A DNA stretch of 55,341 nucleotides from a virus. Location: IMG/VR virus record IMGVR_UViG_3300006990_000036, positions 1 through 55,341 of that record. One strand, 5' to 3'. The position numbers were made by a program, and so were the translations under genes. Of this stretch, positions 34,685-43,021 are shown one piece after another. How positions within the stretch are numbered: position 1 is the stretch's first letter; each line of letters starts with the position of its first letter. The notes under the pieces are model-generated. The model was not told where the DNA came from, made no database searches, and saw only the letters and a program-made list of their open reading frames with translations.

Positions 34685-35253
34685 AAGAGCGAGATGGTGT
34701 AGTAGTTGTACCTGATTTTTTAGCTCCTGACACTGTTGCGCTGTTTACCGAAGAAATATCCAAGCTCCCTCGTCACGATATTGAAGACCACTTATACGAT
34801 AAGTGTGTTCAGATGGGTGAGAGCGATGTCTTGAGTCCCTTGATGGGAGACTTAAGATCAAATGTTAAAGAGTTTATTGAAGACTACTATTCATGTGTGG
34901 TCGGGCATGAAGAACTAGCCTCGCTAGTTAGTGGGCTTCCCGGATGGGAGTTACAGCTTCACGCTGACACCCTTCAAGATACGGCCTTGAACTTAGGAAC
35001 TTACGGAGGCTACCCCTCCCGTGACATTTCCACGCTTCTGTATTTTAACGATCACGGCACCGATTTTACTGGTGGTGATCTTTTTATGCCGAATCAAGAT
35101 TTGTTTATTTTTCCAAAAGCAGGGACACTGGTTGCGTTCCCAACAAGCGAAAAGTATCTGCATCAAGTGGCTAAAATTCAGTCTGGTGAGCGATTAAACA
35201 TCACTACGTTTTGGCATGTCCTAGAAAGATTTGACTCTACCCGATACGTCTGA
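34681..35253 (+). CDS. 2-oxoglutarate/Fe(II) oxygenase, P4H type (2 of 11)
   Basis: GTG start overlapping the previous stop by 4 bp. In 190 residues it has H94 and D96 (LQLHADTLQD), H161 (YLHQV) and R171 (SGERLNI). The core strands are STLLYFNDHGTDFTGGDLFM and IFPKAGTLVAFP. It begins KERDGVVVVPDFLAPDT, the same opening logic as its neighbours. It is probably co-translated with the preceding oxygenase. The two are clearly homologous but diverged, so they may differ in substrate or form a heteromer. Confidence 0.85.
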   Translation: MKERDGVVVVPDFLAPDTVALFTEEISKLPRHDIEDHLYDKCVQMGESDVLSPLMGDLRSNVKEFIEDYYSCVVGHEELASLVSGLPGWELQLHADTLQDTALNLGTYGGYPSRDISTLLYFNDHGTDFTGGDLFMPNQDLFIFPKAGTLVAFPTSEKYLHQVAKIQSGERLNITTFWHVLERFDSTRYV

Positions 35254-35259
35254 TACGAT
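35231..35259 (+). promoter_or_regulatory. promoter for third oxygenase gene, leaderless
   Basis: TTGACT 35231-35236, 17 bp, TACGAT 35254-35259, exactly 6 nt to the ATG at 35266. Confidence 0.7.
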
Positions 35260-35265
35260 AACAGC

Positions 35266-36135
35266 ATGAGTTACGGTAACTATAGCGCAGCATCCGAGTT
35301 TGACTATGAATATATTGGTAATCCACAGTTGGGGATTGTTGTTTACAAAAACTGTTTAGATGGAGTAGACTACGTTCCTGACCGTTTACATGCTGCGCTC
35401 GATGATAGTTCACACGATTACTTTAAGTGGCACGAGTCGTTAGTGGGTGAGGGCGTAAAAATGCCTGAGTACCGGGATTGTACCGACTTTAAGATGGCTG
35501 AGGAGTACATCCCTAATACGCCGCCTTCATTTTCGGAGATCAACAATGTGTACACAGATGTTGCGGGCCGGATTAAGTCTGGATTGAATCACTATCAGAG
35601 CATGTACAACATTACTATGCGCTACATGGAGGCAATCAACTTTGTTCGGTACGGGCCAGGGGAGCACTTCGCAGTGCATACTGACCACGGATTTTCTTAC
35701 ATTTGTACGGTATCTAACATTGTGTACTTTAATGACGGGTACGAGGGTGGGGAGCTACACTTTCCGCTGCTGGACATTTCGTATAAGCCTGAAGCGGGTG
35801 ATTCAATATTTTTCCCTTCAACGTACATCTACGCTCATGCATCTCTGCCGGTGACATCAGGGTTCAAATACGCTGCGGTAACAATGTTTGACTACAACGA
35901 TGACTCACATCAGCATGGTGGGTTCTCACGAGACTTCGGGCAGTCTTCTGAGCAACCTGCTCAGCCTGCCTTCCCTGAGGGCGGTCAGACACAGCCTGAA
36001 AGTAGCCCGACACAGGTAGCCGCCTTTGATGAAGAGCAGTTACGCAAAATTATTTACGATGAGATTCACAAGTACGCTGTTGCTAGTTGGGAAGCCAATC
36101 AGGGCTACACACAAGATCAGATGAGGAAACAATGA
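35266..36135 (+). CDS. 2-oxoglutarate/Fe(II) oxygenase with C-terminal extension (3 of 11)
   Basis: In 289 residues, H138 and D140 (FAVHTDHG) and H191 (YAHASLP) are the predicted iron ligands. The position usually held by the 2-oxoglutarate-binding Arg is Lys201 (SGFKYA). The core IVYFNDGYEGGELHFP and YKPEAGDSIFFP is intact. After residue 225 a Pro/Gln/Ser-rich linker leads to a short helical tail (DEEQLRKIIYDEIHKYAVAS) found in no other member here, perhaps for docking. It overlaps the next gene by 4 bp (ATGA). Confidence 0.85.
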   Translation: MSYGNYSAASEFDYEYIGNPQLGIVVYKNCLDGVDYVPDRLHAALDDSSHDYFKWHESLVGEGVKMPEYRDCTDFKMAEEYIPNTPPSFSEINNVYTDVAGRIKSGLNHYQSMYNITMRYMEAINFVRYGPGEHFAVHTDHGFSYICTVSNIVYFNDGYEGGELHFPLLDISYKPEAGDSIFFPSTYIYAHASLPVTSGFKYAAVTMFDYNDDSHQHGGFSRDFGQSSEQPAQPAFPEGGQTQPESSPTQVAAFDEEQLRKIIYDEIHKYAVASWEANQGYTQDQMRKQ

Positions 36136-36860
36136 GCAAACTAACTCTTTTGCGTACCCATCAAGGTTCGCCGGAGATTCAACAGTCACGGCTTATGCGT
36201 GGCTGGATGGACGACACTTACAATAAACACGCTTACCGCTGCTTGCCTTTGTCTATGGCAAATGTGAACGGTTGGGAAATTTTGTTACCGTGTGATGTTG
36301 TCGTAAAGTGGGATGGGGGTGACACTGTTCCCACACTTGTCTCGGGCGGAGAGTACAACAACCGTATGGTTGCGGACTGCAATAAGATAGGCATGGTCGA
36401 TTTTCCGTTGGGTTGGGCATTCAATACTGACGAGGGCTATCATACGTGGGTAACTGGGTCCCCTAACTATTTTGTAGAGGGCGCTGTCCCGCTGTCTTCA
36501 ATCATCCCTAGCGACTGGTGGCCGGATGAAGTTCCAACGGCTTGGAAACTGACGGAGCCAGGTAAAGAGGTTGTGTTTCCTAAGGGTATGCCGTTCGCAT
36601 TCTTTTTCGTTTTTGATACAAACCTTATGCCTGCTATTGAGTGTAATGTTGAGAATTTATGGGATAAGCCCGATTTGATGGAAAGCCGTATGCGCTACAG
36701 CGAGGCCAAGATGAAGAAGATGCAGGAAGCGCCGTGGACTTGGATGAACGGAATCCGTACAGGGTTAGACGAGCAAGGCAATCAGATTGGCCCACGCTAC
36801 GAGGGGTCCGTGAAATTAGACGTACCAGAAGTGCCGGAGGTATCATGGCATACGCAATGA
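36132..36860 (+). CDS. DUF6065-like protein
   Basis: ATG 36132 is chosen because it overlaps the previous stop (ATGA); an earlier in-frame start would lie far inside the oxygenase gene. The 242-residue protein shows RLMRGWMDDTYNKHAYRCLP, SMANVNGWEILLPCDVVVKW and FPLGWAFNTDEGYHTWVTGS, which I recognise as DUF6065-like. The biochemical role of that family is not known to me. Its place inside the oxygenase operon suggests a shared process. Confidence 0.55.
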   Translation: MSKLTLLRTHQGSPEIQQSRLMRGWMDDTYNKHAYRCLPLSMANVNGWEILLPCDVVVKWDGGDTVPTLVSGGEYNNRMVADCNKIGMVDFPLGWAFNTDEGYHTWVTGSPNYFVEGAVPLSSIIPSDWWPDEVPTAWKLTEPGKEVVFPKGMPFAFFFVFDTNLMPAIECNVENLWDKPDLMESRMRYSEAKMKKMQEAPWTWMNGIRTGLDEQGNQIGPRYEGSVKLDVPEVPEVSWHTQ

Positions 36861-37207
36861 ATGTACACACCCCTCTGGGTATTGAGAAGTTCTTGTTGGA
36901 TTTACCCACGGAAGATAACTGTGGGAGCGCCCACATGCTTAAGGGTAGTTTAGATTTTACTTCGTTCAACAAAATGAATGAGACTTATGTTTTATCTGCA
37001 TTTACTGAGGTCCCATTTAGCTGCTTGGTTAGAGTACAGTGTACACCTAGTGATGAAACGTTGACCGGGGTTGTTGAGATTGGTGATAGTGACACAGGCG
37101 AAATCATGTTCTCGTGCCCTATCGACGGACAAGTTTCTAGCAATCCGCATCCTTGGATTGATCAACATGCTGCTTGGAGCGAAAAATATAAATGGAGGGA
37201 CCAATGA
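36845..37207 (+). CDS. hypothetical protein, 120 aa
   Basis: The start at ATG 36845 follows CGGAGG and overlaps the previous gene by 16 bp. The product is beta-rich (ETYVLSAFTEVPFSCLVRVQ, LTGVVEIGDSDTGEIMFSCP) and ends in a Trp/His-rich tail (NPHPWIDQHAAW). Conserved-looking Cys residues are spread through the chain. No family is recognised. It overlaps the next gene by 4 bp and so belongs to the same operon. Confidence 0.5.
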   Translation: MAYAMNVHTPLGIEKFLLDLPTEDNCGSAHMLKGSLDFTSFNKMNETYVLSAFTEVPFSCLVRVQCTPSDETLTGVVEIGDSDTGEIMFSCPIDGQVSSNPHPWIDQHAAWSEKYKWRDQ

Positions 37208-37821
37208 GCGTTTATGATGTGCAGATGAAGTCAATTGATGGCAAAGCAGACTTCATGCAACAATTTGATGGTAAGGTGACGCTGGTCGTGAACATTGTGT
37301 CAAAGTTGGGGTATACTCCCCAGTGCAGCACCTTCTGGTCTTTTGGACGCACGACACGCCAGTTGTGGCAGTTACAGAAAGTTCATGACGAGTTTAAAGA
37401 TCGTGGGTTTAGCGTTGTTGGCTTCCCCTGCAATCAGTTCGGGCAGATGGAGCCTGGTGAAAACGAGGAGATTTCTGAGTGGGTAAAGCAGACGTATCCA
37501 TTTGTTAATTTTCCGCTGTCTGAAAAAATTGAAGTTAACGGTAAGGGCGGAAGTCTAGTGTACTCTGCTTTACTGGGTAACGTGACCCGTGTTAAGGATG
37601 CGTCTCCTGCCGACACTTCAGAGGCGGCATATTTAGGCTGGAACAAGTCGGGTGGTGCAGTCGCCCGTATTCCGCACAGTTGGGAAAAGTTTGTTGTCAG
37701 CAGGAGCGGTGAGATGATTACTCGTTTCAATTGGCAGAGCGATCCGCTAGACGACGTTCCTCTAACTACTGGTGAAAGTTGGACAATCCGAGAGTGCATT
37801 GACGAGGTACTGGACTACTAA
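37204..37821 (+). CDS. glutathione-peroxidase-fold protein lacking the peroxidatic Cys
   Basis: ATG 37204 follows GGAGGG and overlaps the previous stop by 4 bp. The 205-residue product matches the GPx fold: NIVSKLGYTPQ (family NVASKCG.T), DRGFSVVGFPCNQFGQMEPG with C76 and Q78, FPLSEKIEVNG, and SWEKFVVSRSGEMITRFNW with W160. The residue aligned with the peroxidatic Cys or Sec is Leu35. C41 lies six residues later. An insertion of about 30 residues precedes the WEKF motif. Normal peroxidase activity is therefore doubtful. It may bind a substrate, use C41 or C76, or serve a structural role in the oxygenase module. Confidence 0.75.
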   Translation: MSVYDVQMKSIDGKADFMQQFDGKVTLVVNIVSKLGYTPQCSTFWSFGRTTRQLWQLQKVHDEFKDRGFSVVGFPCNQFGQMEPGENEEISEWVKQTYPFVNFPLSEKIEVNGKGGSLVYSALLGNVTRVKDASPADTSEAAYLGWNKSGGAVARIPHSWEKFVVSRSGEMITRFNWQSDPLDDVPLTTGESWTIRECIDEVLDY

Positions 37822-37825
37822 ACGG

Positions 37826-37831
37826 TATAAT
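37826..37831 (+). promoter_or_regulatory. possible -10 box
   Basis: TATAAT, 22 bp before the ATG at 37854. The nearest TTGACG is 21 bp upstream, which is too far for a normal -35. A ribosome site GAAAGG follows. Confidence 0.35.
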
Positions 37832-37853
37832 AGTAGTAGCGAAAGGTACTTTT

Positions 37854-38705
37854 ATGCGTTTAAGAAACAGTGTGCAGAAAATTGCGCTTGAAGATAAGTT
37901 GAGTCGGCTTCGTCCATTTTTAGAACAGTCTATGCGGCTGGAGGGTATTGATCCTGACGAGTATCCAGATGTTCAGGATTTAATTGATACAATTCCGGGC
38001 ATGATGCCCATCATTAATGATGGCGATCCAGTTAGATTCAGAGGAGGTTATAGGCTGTGGGCGTCGGTGCCACGTACCGACCATCCCGATCATTGGATGA
38101 ATGCGCTGTGCTCTTCTACAGAGACGCATATGCCTATGACCGTAGACGAGTTATATGGTAGAGAAGACTACAAGTCTACTGTTCTGGACCACACGGGTTC
38201 TGATTTTCTGAGAATGATTGAAAAGCATTTAACTCTGTTACACCACGAAGGGCTGGCTCATATCATTTATACGCAAGTTGACTCTGATGTGGGTGCAGGA
38301 ATTATTGAAAAGTTACAGATGACTCATCCGTACACTGCTGCCTGCTCTTTGCATGAGTTCTTTAAACTTTTACTGGAGTGGCAGTGGGCTTTGCTGTACG
38401 CAGATAACACCGAGCCGGTTGCTCAGTTAGCAAGTGACGTGTTGGAGTATTTTGAATTGCATGTTGACGAAGAGGATTCTAACGAAATTGTTCGGGATTT
38501 GATGGCTCTTCCCGATATGCAGGTGGCACAATATGTGAGAACGGGGGAGTGTTCTCTGAATCAAGTTACCCCCGACATGCCTTTGTCTTTCAGGCTCTGG
38601 GCGGCAACGAAGAATCTGATGGAAGAGCCTCGCCCGATACTTGCGCAACTATACATTGATTGTGTATCATATAAGAACATCGAGAAAGATTTAGGAAGAT
38701 TGTGA
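37854..38705 (+). CDS. hypothetical protein, 283 aa, mostly helical
   Basis: No family is recognised. The protein is acidic and mainly helical (KIALEDKLSRLRPFLEQSMR at the start, SLHEFFKLLLEWQWALLYAD near 162-181). The lone His pair in LTLLHHEGLAH and the Asp-rich segments do not form a known motif. It starts after GAAAGG and a TATAAT box. It sits between the peroxidase-like gene and a set of small genes leading to the second oxygenase series. Confidence 0.5.
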   Translation: MRLRNSVQKIALEDKLSRLRPFLEQSMRLEGIDPDEYPDVQDLIDTIPGMMPIINDGDPVRFRGGYRLWASVPRTDHPDHWMNALCSSTETHMPMTVDELYGREDYKSTVLDHTGSDFLRMIEKHLTLLHHEGLAHIIYTQVDSDVGAGIIEKLQMTHPYTAACSLHEFFKLLLEWQWALLYADNTEPVAQLASDVLEYFELHVDEEDSNEIVRDLMALPDMQVAQYVRTGECSLNQVTPDMPLSFRLWAATKNLMEEPRPILAQLYIDCVSYKNIEKDLGRL

Positions 38706-38712
38706 GAAACCT

Positions 38713-38931
38713 ATGGCTGTAACAGTTTCCGATGCCCAGCGGCAAAAAGCTAAAGAAAAAGCAATGGATTTTTTAAATCAAAACATTGTGTCTATGGCGA
38801 TGATGCTGAACATTGATCCGAGCACACTAACGTCAAGCTATGTTATTCCGGTGTCCGAGAATGACACTGATTACCCTGCGTATCGTTCGCTTTTGACGAT
38901 GGTAGGCAACTTGGAAGCCTTGGAATCATGA
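38713..38931 (+). CDS. small hypothetical protein, 72 aa
   Basis: Helical protein (AQRQKAKEKAMDFLNQNIVS, MAMMLNIDPSTLTSSYV). It overlaps the following gene by 4 bp (ATGA). No family recognised and no clear Shine-Dalgarno. Confidence 0.45.
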   Translation: MAVTVSDAQRQKAKEKAMDFLNQNIVSMAMMLNIDPSTLTSSYVIPVSENDTDYPAYRSLLTMVGNLEALES

Positions 38932-39203
38932 AGAAGTATGTCGTCGTTGATAGCTCCGTGGAGCGAGAGGCCGCAGCAGACGGTGTAGATATTAACGCCT
39001 TTGGGGAGTCTGACCAAGGCCCAGAGCCGACAGACGCTTCTCGGGTGTCTGAAGAGCCTGTAAAGTTCGATTCGTCCACGACTGCGTGGAATGTGCCTTC
39101 GGGCGAGGGCTTCCTTTGTCATTTCTACTCCGGTGACACTGATCCGTTAAGGACTTCTTTACCGTTGTCCGCTGAGAGCTTAGACGAGTTTGCCGATGAG
39201 TAG
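38928..39203 (+). CDS. small acidic hypothetical protein, 91 aa
   Basis: Rich in Asp, Glu, Ser and Thr and likely disordered apart from a short start (MKKYVVVDSSVER) and a central WNVPSGEGFLCHFYSGDTDP segment. Coupled by overlaps to both neighbours. Confidence 0.45.
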   Translation: MKKYVVVDSSVEREAAADGVDINAFGESDQGPEPTDASRVSEEPVKFDSSTTAWNVPSGEGFLCHFYSGDTDPLRTSLPLSAESLDEFADE

Positions 39204-39495
39204 GGTTGGGAATGCAAGTTCACCGGCTTATAATGCTGTAGCAGATTTGGCGCATGTGGAGCGAGAGTTAATTACGGTGATGTACTCTCTCGGCATGAAT
39301 ACAGAAACTATTTCGTCTTCTTCGTTTGATGAGATCGTTGCTGGTATTAAATCAACCTTCCCTTTCATTCGTTTAGAGCAGGGCCACACATTAGCTTCTA
39401 ACGATGCATTGAAGGAAATTAACGTGTTATTGATGGTGAATGTGCGGCGACTGTGGCATCGCTGGCAGCTAGCGGAGAGTATTGTTAATGGATAA
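39196..39495 (+). CDS. small hypothetical protein, 99 aa
   Basis: ATG 39196 overlaps the previous stop; an in-frame TTG lies 6 bp earlier. The protein appears helical (AVADLAHVERELITVMYSLG, KEINVLLMVNVRRLWHRWQL). It overlaps the next gene by 8 bp. No family recognised. Confidence 0.45.
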   Translation: MSRVGNASSPAYNAVADLAHVERELITVMYSLGMNTETISSSSFDEIVAGIKSTFPFIRLEQGHTLASNDALKEINVLLMVNVRRLWHRWQLAESIVNG

Positions 39496-40231
39496 GATTC
39501 TAGGTAATAAGTTTTTAATTGCGAACGCACTGACTTACGAGTTTTCCAAAAACGCATCTCAGGAGCTTGACTACGATTTCTTTTCGGTGCATGATGATAT
39601 TGTCCGGGCGGTTAACGCTGACTGGCGCTCTAAGAATCTTGACCGTCGTTCAATTGCGGTCGGCACCGACTTTTATATGCATGTGTGGGACTTGCTATCA
39701 GGCAAAGTTGCGGGCTGGAAAGAGATGGTTTACATTTCCACTGGTATCTACTCGCAGATGGTTGTCGATTTGATTAAACCGACTTCGGCGTTAGTTGCGT
39801 CACCCGATAGAAACTTTGACTTTGTTTCAGATTTAAACAGAAGGGGGTGTGCTTTAACTTTCTTAAATAACGATTGTTTACAGGCTTTTGAGGCGCATGT
39901 TCTCACACACCCTGAATACAAGTTCACTGGAGATTACACTGTAATTGAGTATGCCGAATTAGAAGCAATGACAGAGCCACAGTTTGATTTCGTTCACATG
40001 CACTCACCTGACCTTACTCTTAATCCTGCGCTGATCGGGAAGATTGTTGATATTACAAATTCCGGTGGGGCGCTGTATCTTTCAGGCGTGAACGAAATGA
40101 TGCGTCTCTACTCTCCTGACTACTACATTGAGCCGTTGTACGACTTGTACGAGGCGCTTGATGAACGCACAGACATTACAAGCTACCATATCCCTCATGC
40201 AATTGGGTTCCAAATTTTAGTAAAGAAGTAA
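39488..40231 (+). CDS. hypothetical protein with Rossmann/methyltransferase-like strand pattern
   Basis: The 247-residue product has a helical N-terminus, then alternating strand/helix segments in the order of a class I methyltransferase: KEMVYISTGIYSQMVVDLI, SALVASPDRNFDFVSDL, FDFVHMHSPDLTLNP and GGALYLSGVNEMM, ending in SYHIPHAIGFQILVKK. The Gly-rich SAM loop (GxGxG) is missing, so the fold call is tentative and activity unlikely to be standard. It ends 1 bp before the next oxygenase gene and is probably co-expressed with it. Confidence 0.4.
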   Translation: MDKILGNKFLIANALTYEFSKNASQELDYDFFSVHDDIVRAVNADWRSKNLDRRSIAVGTDFYMHVWDLLSGKVAGWKEMVYISTGIYSQMVVDLIKPTSALVASPDRNFDFVSDLNRRGCALTFLNNDCLQAFEAHVLTHPEYKFTGDYTVIEYAELEAMTEPQFDFVHMHSPDLTLNPALIGKIVDITNSGGALYLSGVNEMMRLYSPDYYIEPLYDLYEALDERTDITSYHIPHAIGFQILVKK

Positions 40232-40232
40232 C

Positions 40233-41300
40233 ATGACCGACGACAATGTTCAGCCCGACGATTGGCGTAGTGGGGACCCCCATCCCGACACACCTGTTAT
40301 TGATGATGCTGCTCTCAAGGAAATTGGTGAGTTTGAGGTAGAGGACTTGGGCGGCGGTGTTATGGTGTTCAGAAAGGCCGTTACAGGAGATACAGAAGAA
40401 GTATTCAAGTATATTGATGCACAGTCCGAGGTATCTCATCAGAACAGGTGGGAGTATATTGTTGGTGAGGACGGGGAAAAGTATGGCATCAACGAAGATG
40501 GTTTTAGATATCGGCCTGAAGATATTCCTGCAACACCCGTTCGGTTACTTCACCCTGTAACAAAAGACACGCCGGATGTCCCACGTGAGTTTTTTCACGG
40601 CATGGAGGACACGATTTACAAAGCGCTTCTGCGTTATATCGACTACTTCCCGCTGCTTGTTGGGTGCGTGTGGTGGAAAAATCGGGGGCACATTCTTCGT
40701 TATGCCGATGAAGGTATCTTGGGCGCTCACTGCGATAATGATACAAACTATAAAGTAACCGAGGGCGTGCGTTATATGCCTCGTGGGCAGATGGCCGCAC
40801 GGCAGACTTGTGGATGCCTAGTGTATCTAAACGACTCTGTTGAGAGTGAAGACGAGTTAGACGGTACAAACTTTACTGGCGGAATGCTAGAGTTCTTTCA
40901 TCTGGGTATTGAGTACAAGCCCAAGAAAGGCGACATCGTATTTTTCCCAACGAATTACATGGCGTCCCATCAGGTAAGCCGAATGGACGCTGGGGTACGT
41001 TATACTTATCTATCTTTCTTTGGTCAAGGCTCTCCGCACCAAGAAGGAAACATCAATATCGTAGAGCCAGACGACAGCTTTCAGTGGTGTCCCGCAATGT
41101 GGATGAATAACATTTACGATGATTATGAGCGGTACTGCAAGTCTGACTATTCTCGCTTTTCTACGGGCGAGGAACAGAACATCGGGATCAATCCCGTGTA
41201 TCAGGGGCGGTGTGTGGCCCAGTACGGGGATACTCACGAGGCCGAAGAACTTGACGGGGCGGCTAACTGTGGTACGGAGGGTGCGCCGATTGAGCCATGA
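40233..41300 (+). CDS. 2-oxoglutarate/Fe(II) oxygenase, WW-GHV subgroup (4 of 11)
   Basis: In 355 residues, H166 and D168 (LGAHCDND), H246 (MASHQV) and R256 (AGVRYTYL) complete the active site. The preceding CVWWKNRGHILRYADEG segment is shared with the proteins at 42128, 43021 and 44344. The core is NFTGGMLEFFHLG and YKPKKGDIVFFP. The first 40 residues and the last 80 are extra, polar and probably flexible. It overlaps the TauD-like gene by 4 bp. As a P4H-type enzyme it should hydroxylate a peptide or small molecule. Confidence 0.85.
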   Translation: MTDDNVQPDDWRSGDPHPDTPVIDDAALKEIGEFEVEDLGGGVMVFRKAVTGDTEEVFKYIDAQSEVSHQNRWEYIVGEDGEKYGINEDGFRYRPEDIPATPVRLLHPVTKDTPDVPREFFHGMEDTIYKALLRYIDYFPLLVGCVWWKNRGHILRYADEGILGAHCDNDTNYKVTEGVRYMPRGQMAARQTCGCLVYLNDSVESEDELDGTNFTGGMLEFFHLGIEYKPKKGDIVFFPTNYMASHQVSRMDAGVRYTYLSFFGQGSPHQEGNINIVEPDDSFQWCPAMWMNNIYDDYERYCKSDYSRFSTGEEQNIGINPVYQGRCVAQYGDTHEAEELDGAANCGTEGAPIEP

Positions 41301-42118
41301 TTGATGTAATTGATTGCTGTTACAGCGATGTAATTAACGATTCTGCATACTTTGCCGATAAGTTTCTACACGATGGGGTTTTTGGGTTGCGTGGATTACA
41401 CGCTACCGAAGAAGAACAGTTAAACATTATTGTGGCGTTAGGTGACGAGATCGGGTGGGTTCCACGGACTGCTGACTTTGATCGGTCTTGTCTTCGCCGG
41501 TATGTTGAAGATCATTCGCACACGTTTGACTATGGAGAGCATACCGGCAGTGATCTTTCCGTGAATTGGCATTTAGAGCATGTTGAGGCATCATTAGAGA
41601 ATTCTACAGTGGCAGGGTTCTGGAACATGCTTAAGTTTGATTGTTCGACGGATGTGGGGGCGACATACTTTAAAGATAACTCTAAGTTAGTTGAGGACTT
41701 GCCCGCAGAGGTGGTAAAGTTCTTACGGAAGTGTGTGGTTTCTGACCAAGATATTGTGGACAGGAAGGGTCATAGGGCTTCTATCAATTTACGTCACGCA
41801 GTTGAGCGCCACCCGTTTAAAGATGCAGAAGTCATTAGAGTCTGTCAGGGGTATGTGTCTCTAGTTTCTTTTGACGGGCGTGATCCTTCACCTAGTGAGA
41901 TAGATGAGCTTGAAGCGCATGTTGATACTATTCAAGTAGAAATTATGCGGGACCTTAAACGTAGACTGACTTGGAATTGGCAAGTGGGGGATATGCTTGT
42001 GAGCGATTTGTTTACGATGTCACACGCTGTTTCTGGTGGCTTTAAGCAGAGTGAGCGAAAGTTTTTAGGCTACTTTTGCAGCCACCCAGCCATTGACAGT
42101 GCTTCTCTGTTTCAGTAG
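41297..42118 (+). CDS. TauD/TfdA-like 2-oxoglutarate/Fe(II) oxygenase (5 of 11)
   Basis: The 273-residue protein differs from the P4H-type members and resembles the taurine dioxygenase/TfdA superfamily: FLHDGVFGLRGLHATEEEQ near the start, the ligand motif H92-x-E94 in NWHLEHVEA, then a long insert, H243 in TMSHAVSGG and R254 as the 2-oxoglutarate contact. Glu in place of Asp occurs in part of this superfamily. It would use O2 and 2-oxoglutarate to hydroxylate a small molecule. Its place inside the array shows that two oxygenase families were gathered here. Confidence 0.65.
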   Translation: MIDVIDCCYSDVINDSAYFADKFLHDGVFGLRGLHATEEEQLNIIVALGDEIGWVPRTADFDRSCLRRYVEDHSHTFDYGEHTGSDLSVNWHLEHVEASLENSTVAGFWNMLKFDCSTDVGATYFKDNSKLVEDLPAEVVKFLRKCVVSDQDIVDRKGHRASINLRHAVERHPFKDAEVIRVCQGYVSLVSFDGRDPSPSEIDELEAHVDTIQVEIMRDLKRRLTWNWQVGDMLVSDLFTMSHAVSGGFKQSERKFLGYFCSHPAIDSASLFQ

Positions 42119-42121
42119 ACT
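42093..42121 (+). promoter_or_regulatory. promoter inside the oxygenase array, leaderless
   Basis: TTGACA 42093-42098, 17 bp, TAGACT 42116-42121, then exactly 6 nt to the ATG at 42128. It lies at the 3' end of the TauD-like gene. Confidence 0.75.
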
Positions 42122-42127
42122 ACGTGT

Positions 42128-43021
42128 ATGTTTGTTTCGTACAATGATCCCGAGCCAGAAGATTTAGGCGGCGGTGTAGTTGTTTTCCGCAATGCCGTTT
42201 CGTGCGAGTGGGAGAAACTTTATGATGAGGTTTCTCTGCTTGTTGACGAAGAGTATGCCGGAATGTACACAGAGGTCACCAACCCTGAAACGGGCGAGAT
42301 TGCTTACGAGAACAAAAGTGGATATCTGTTTGGGTTAGACACATACGAGTCTATGCCCCGCCGTGGTTCTTCTCTTCACCTAAACCCACGAGAAGATGTA
42401 AGACACTTGCTACGTGCGCTGGAAGATGCTAAAGACGCTTGTTTACTTAAGTATTTTACTTGTTACCCTTTGGCGTACAATTGCGTTTGGTGGAAGGTGA
42501 AGGGGCATGTGGTGTCCTATGGTGACGGTGTTTATCTAGGATCACACTCAGATATCAGTGCTGAGTATGTGTACGGAGTTCACCGGACATCGCAGGAGTT
42601 AGCTTTACGTAATGTTGTGTCTAATGTGACATATCTAAACTCTTCTGTGCCTGAGTCAGAGTTGAACGCTAGAAACTTTACAGAAGGTGCCCACAATTTC
42701 AACTATTTAAATATCGACCCTATTGTCCCTGAGGCGGGCACGATTATATTCTTCCCTTCTAACTATGTGGCGGCTCACGAAGTTTGCCCGGTGGGGAAGG
42801 GGCGTAGGATGTCGTATTTGGGTTGGTACTCTCAGGGTACCCCTAATTCCGCTGTCCGGGAAGACGTTATTGATCCTTTGGTAAATCCTGAAGGGGCTGA
42901 ATCCAGTACGAATGTGTGGATGCCCACGTTGCGTGAAGATTACCGGGCCTTTTTAGAAGAGCGTGGCTATGACGAGCGCTCAGAGCAATACAGAACTACT
43001 TTGTTAAACTCGGAGGGGTAA
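42128..43021 (+). CDS. 2-oxoglutarate/Fe(II) oxygenase, WW-GHV subgroup (6 of 11)
   Basis: The 297-residue product has H140 and D142 (LGSHSDIS), H217 (AAHEV) and R226/R227 (GKGRRMSYL). The CVWWKVKGHVVSYGDG segment marks the same subgroup as 40233, 43021 and 44344. The usual 'GGELxFP' strand is changed to EGAHNFNYLNI, so the substrate side may differ. It starts EDLGGGVVVFRNAV, close to the opening of the 40233 product. Its last base is the first of the next gene (TAATG overlap). Confidence 0.85.
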   Translation: MFVSYNDPEPEDLGGGVVVFRNAVSCEWEKLYDEVSLLVDEEYAGMYTEVTNPETGEIAYENKSGYLFGLDTYESMPRRGSSLHLNPREDVRHLLRALEDAKDACLLKYFTCYPLAYNCVWWKVKGHVVSYGDGVYLGSHSDISAEYVYGVHRTSQELALRNVVSNVTYLNSSVPESELNARNFTEGAHNFNYLNIDPIVPEAGTIIFFPSNYVAAHEVCPVGKGRRMSYLGWYSQGTPNSAVREDVIDPLVNPEGAESSTNVWMPTLREDYRAFLEERGYDERSEQYRTTLLNSEG

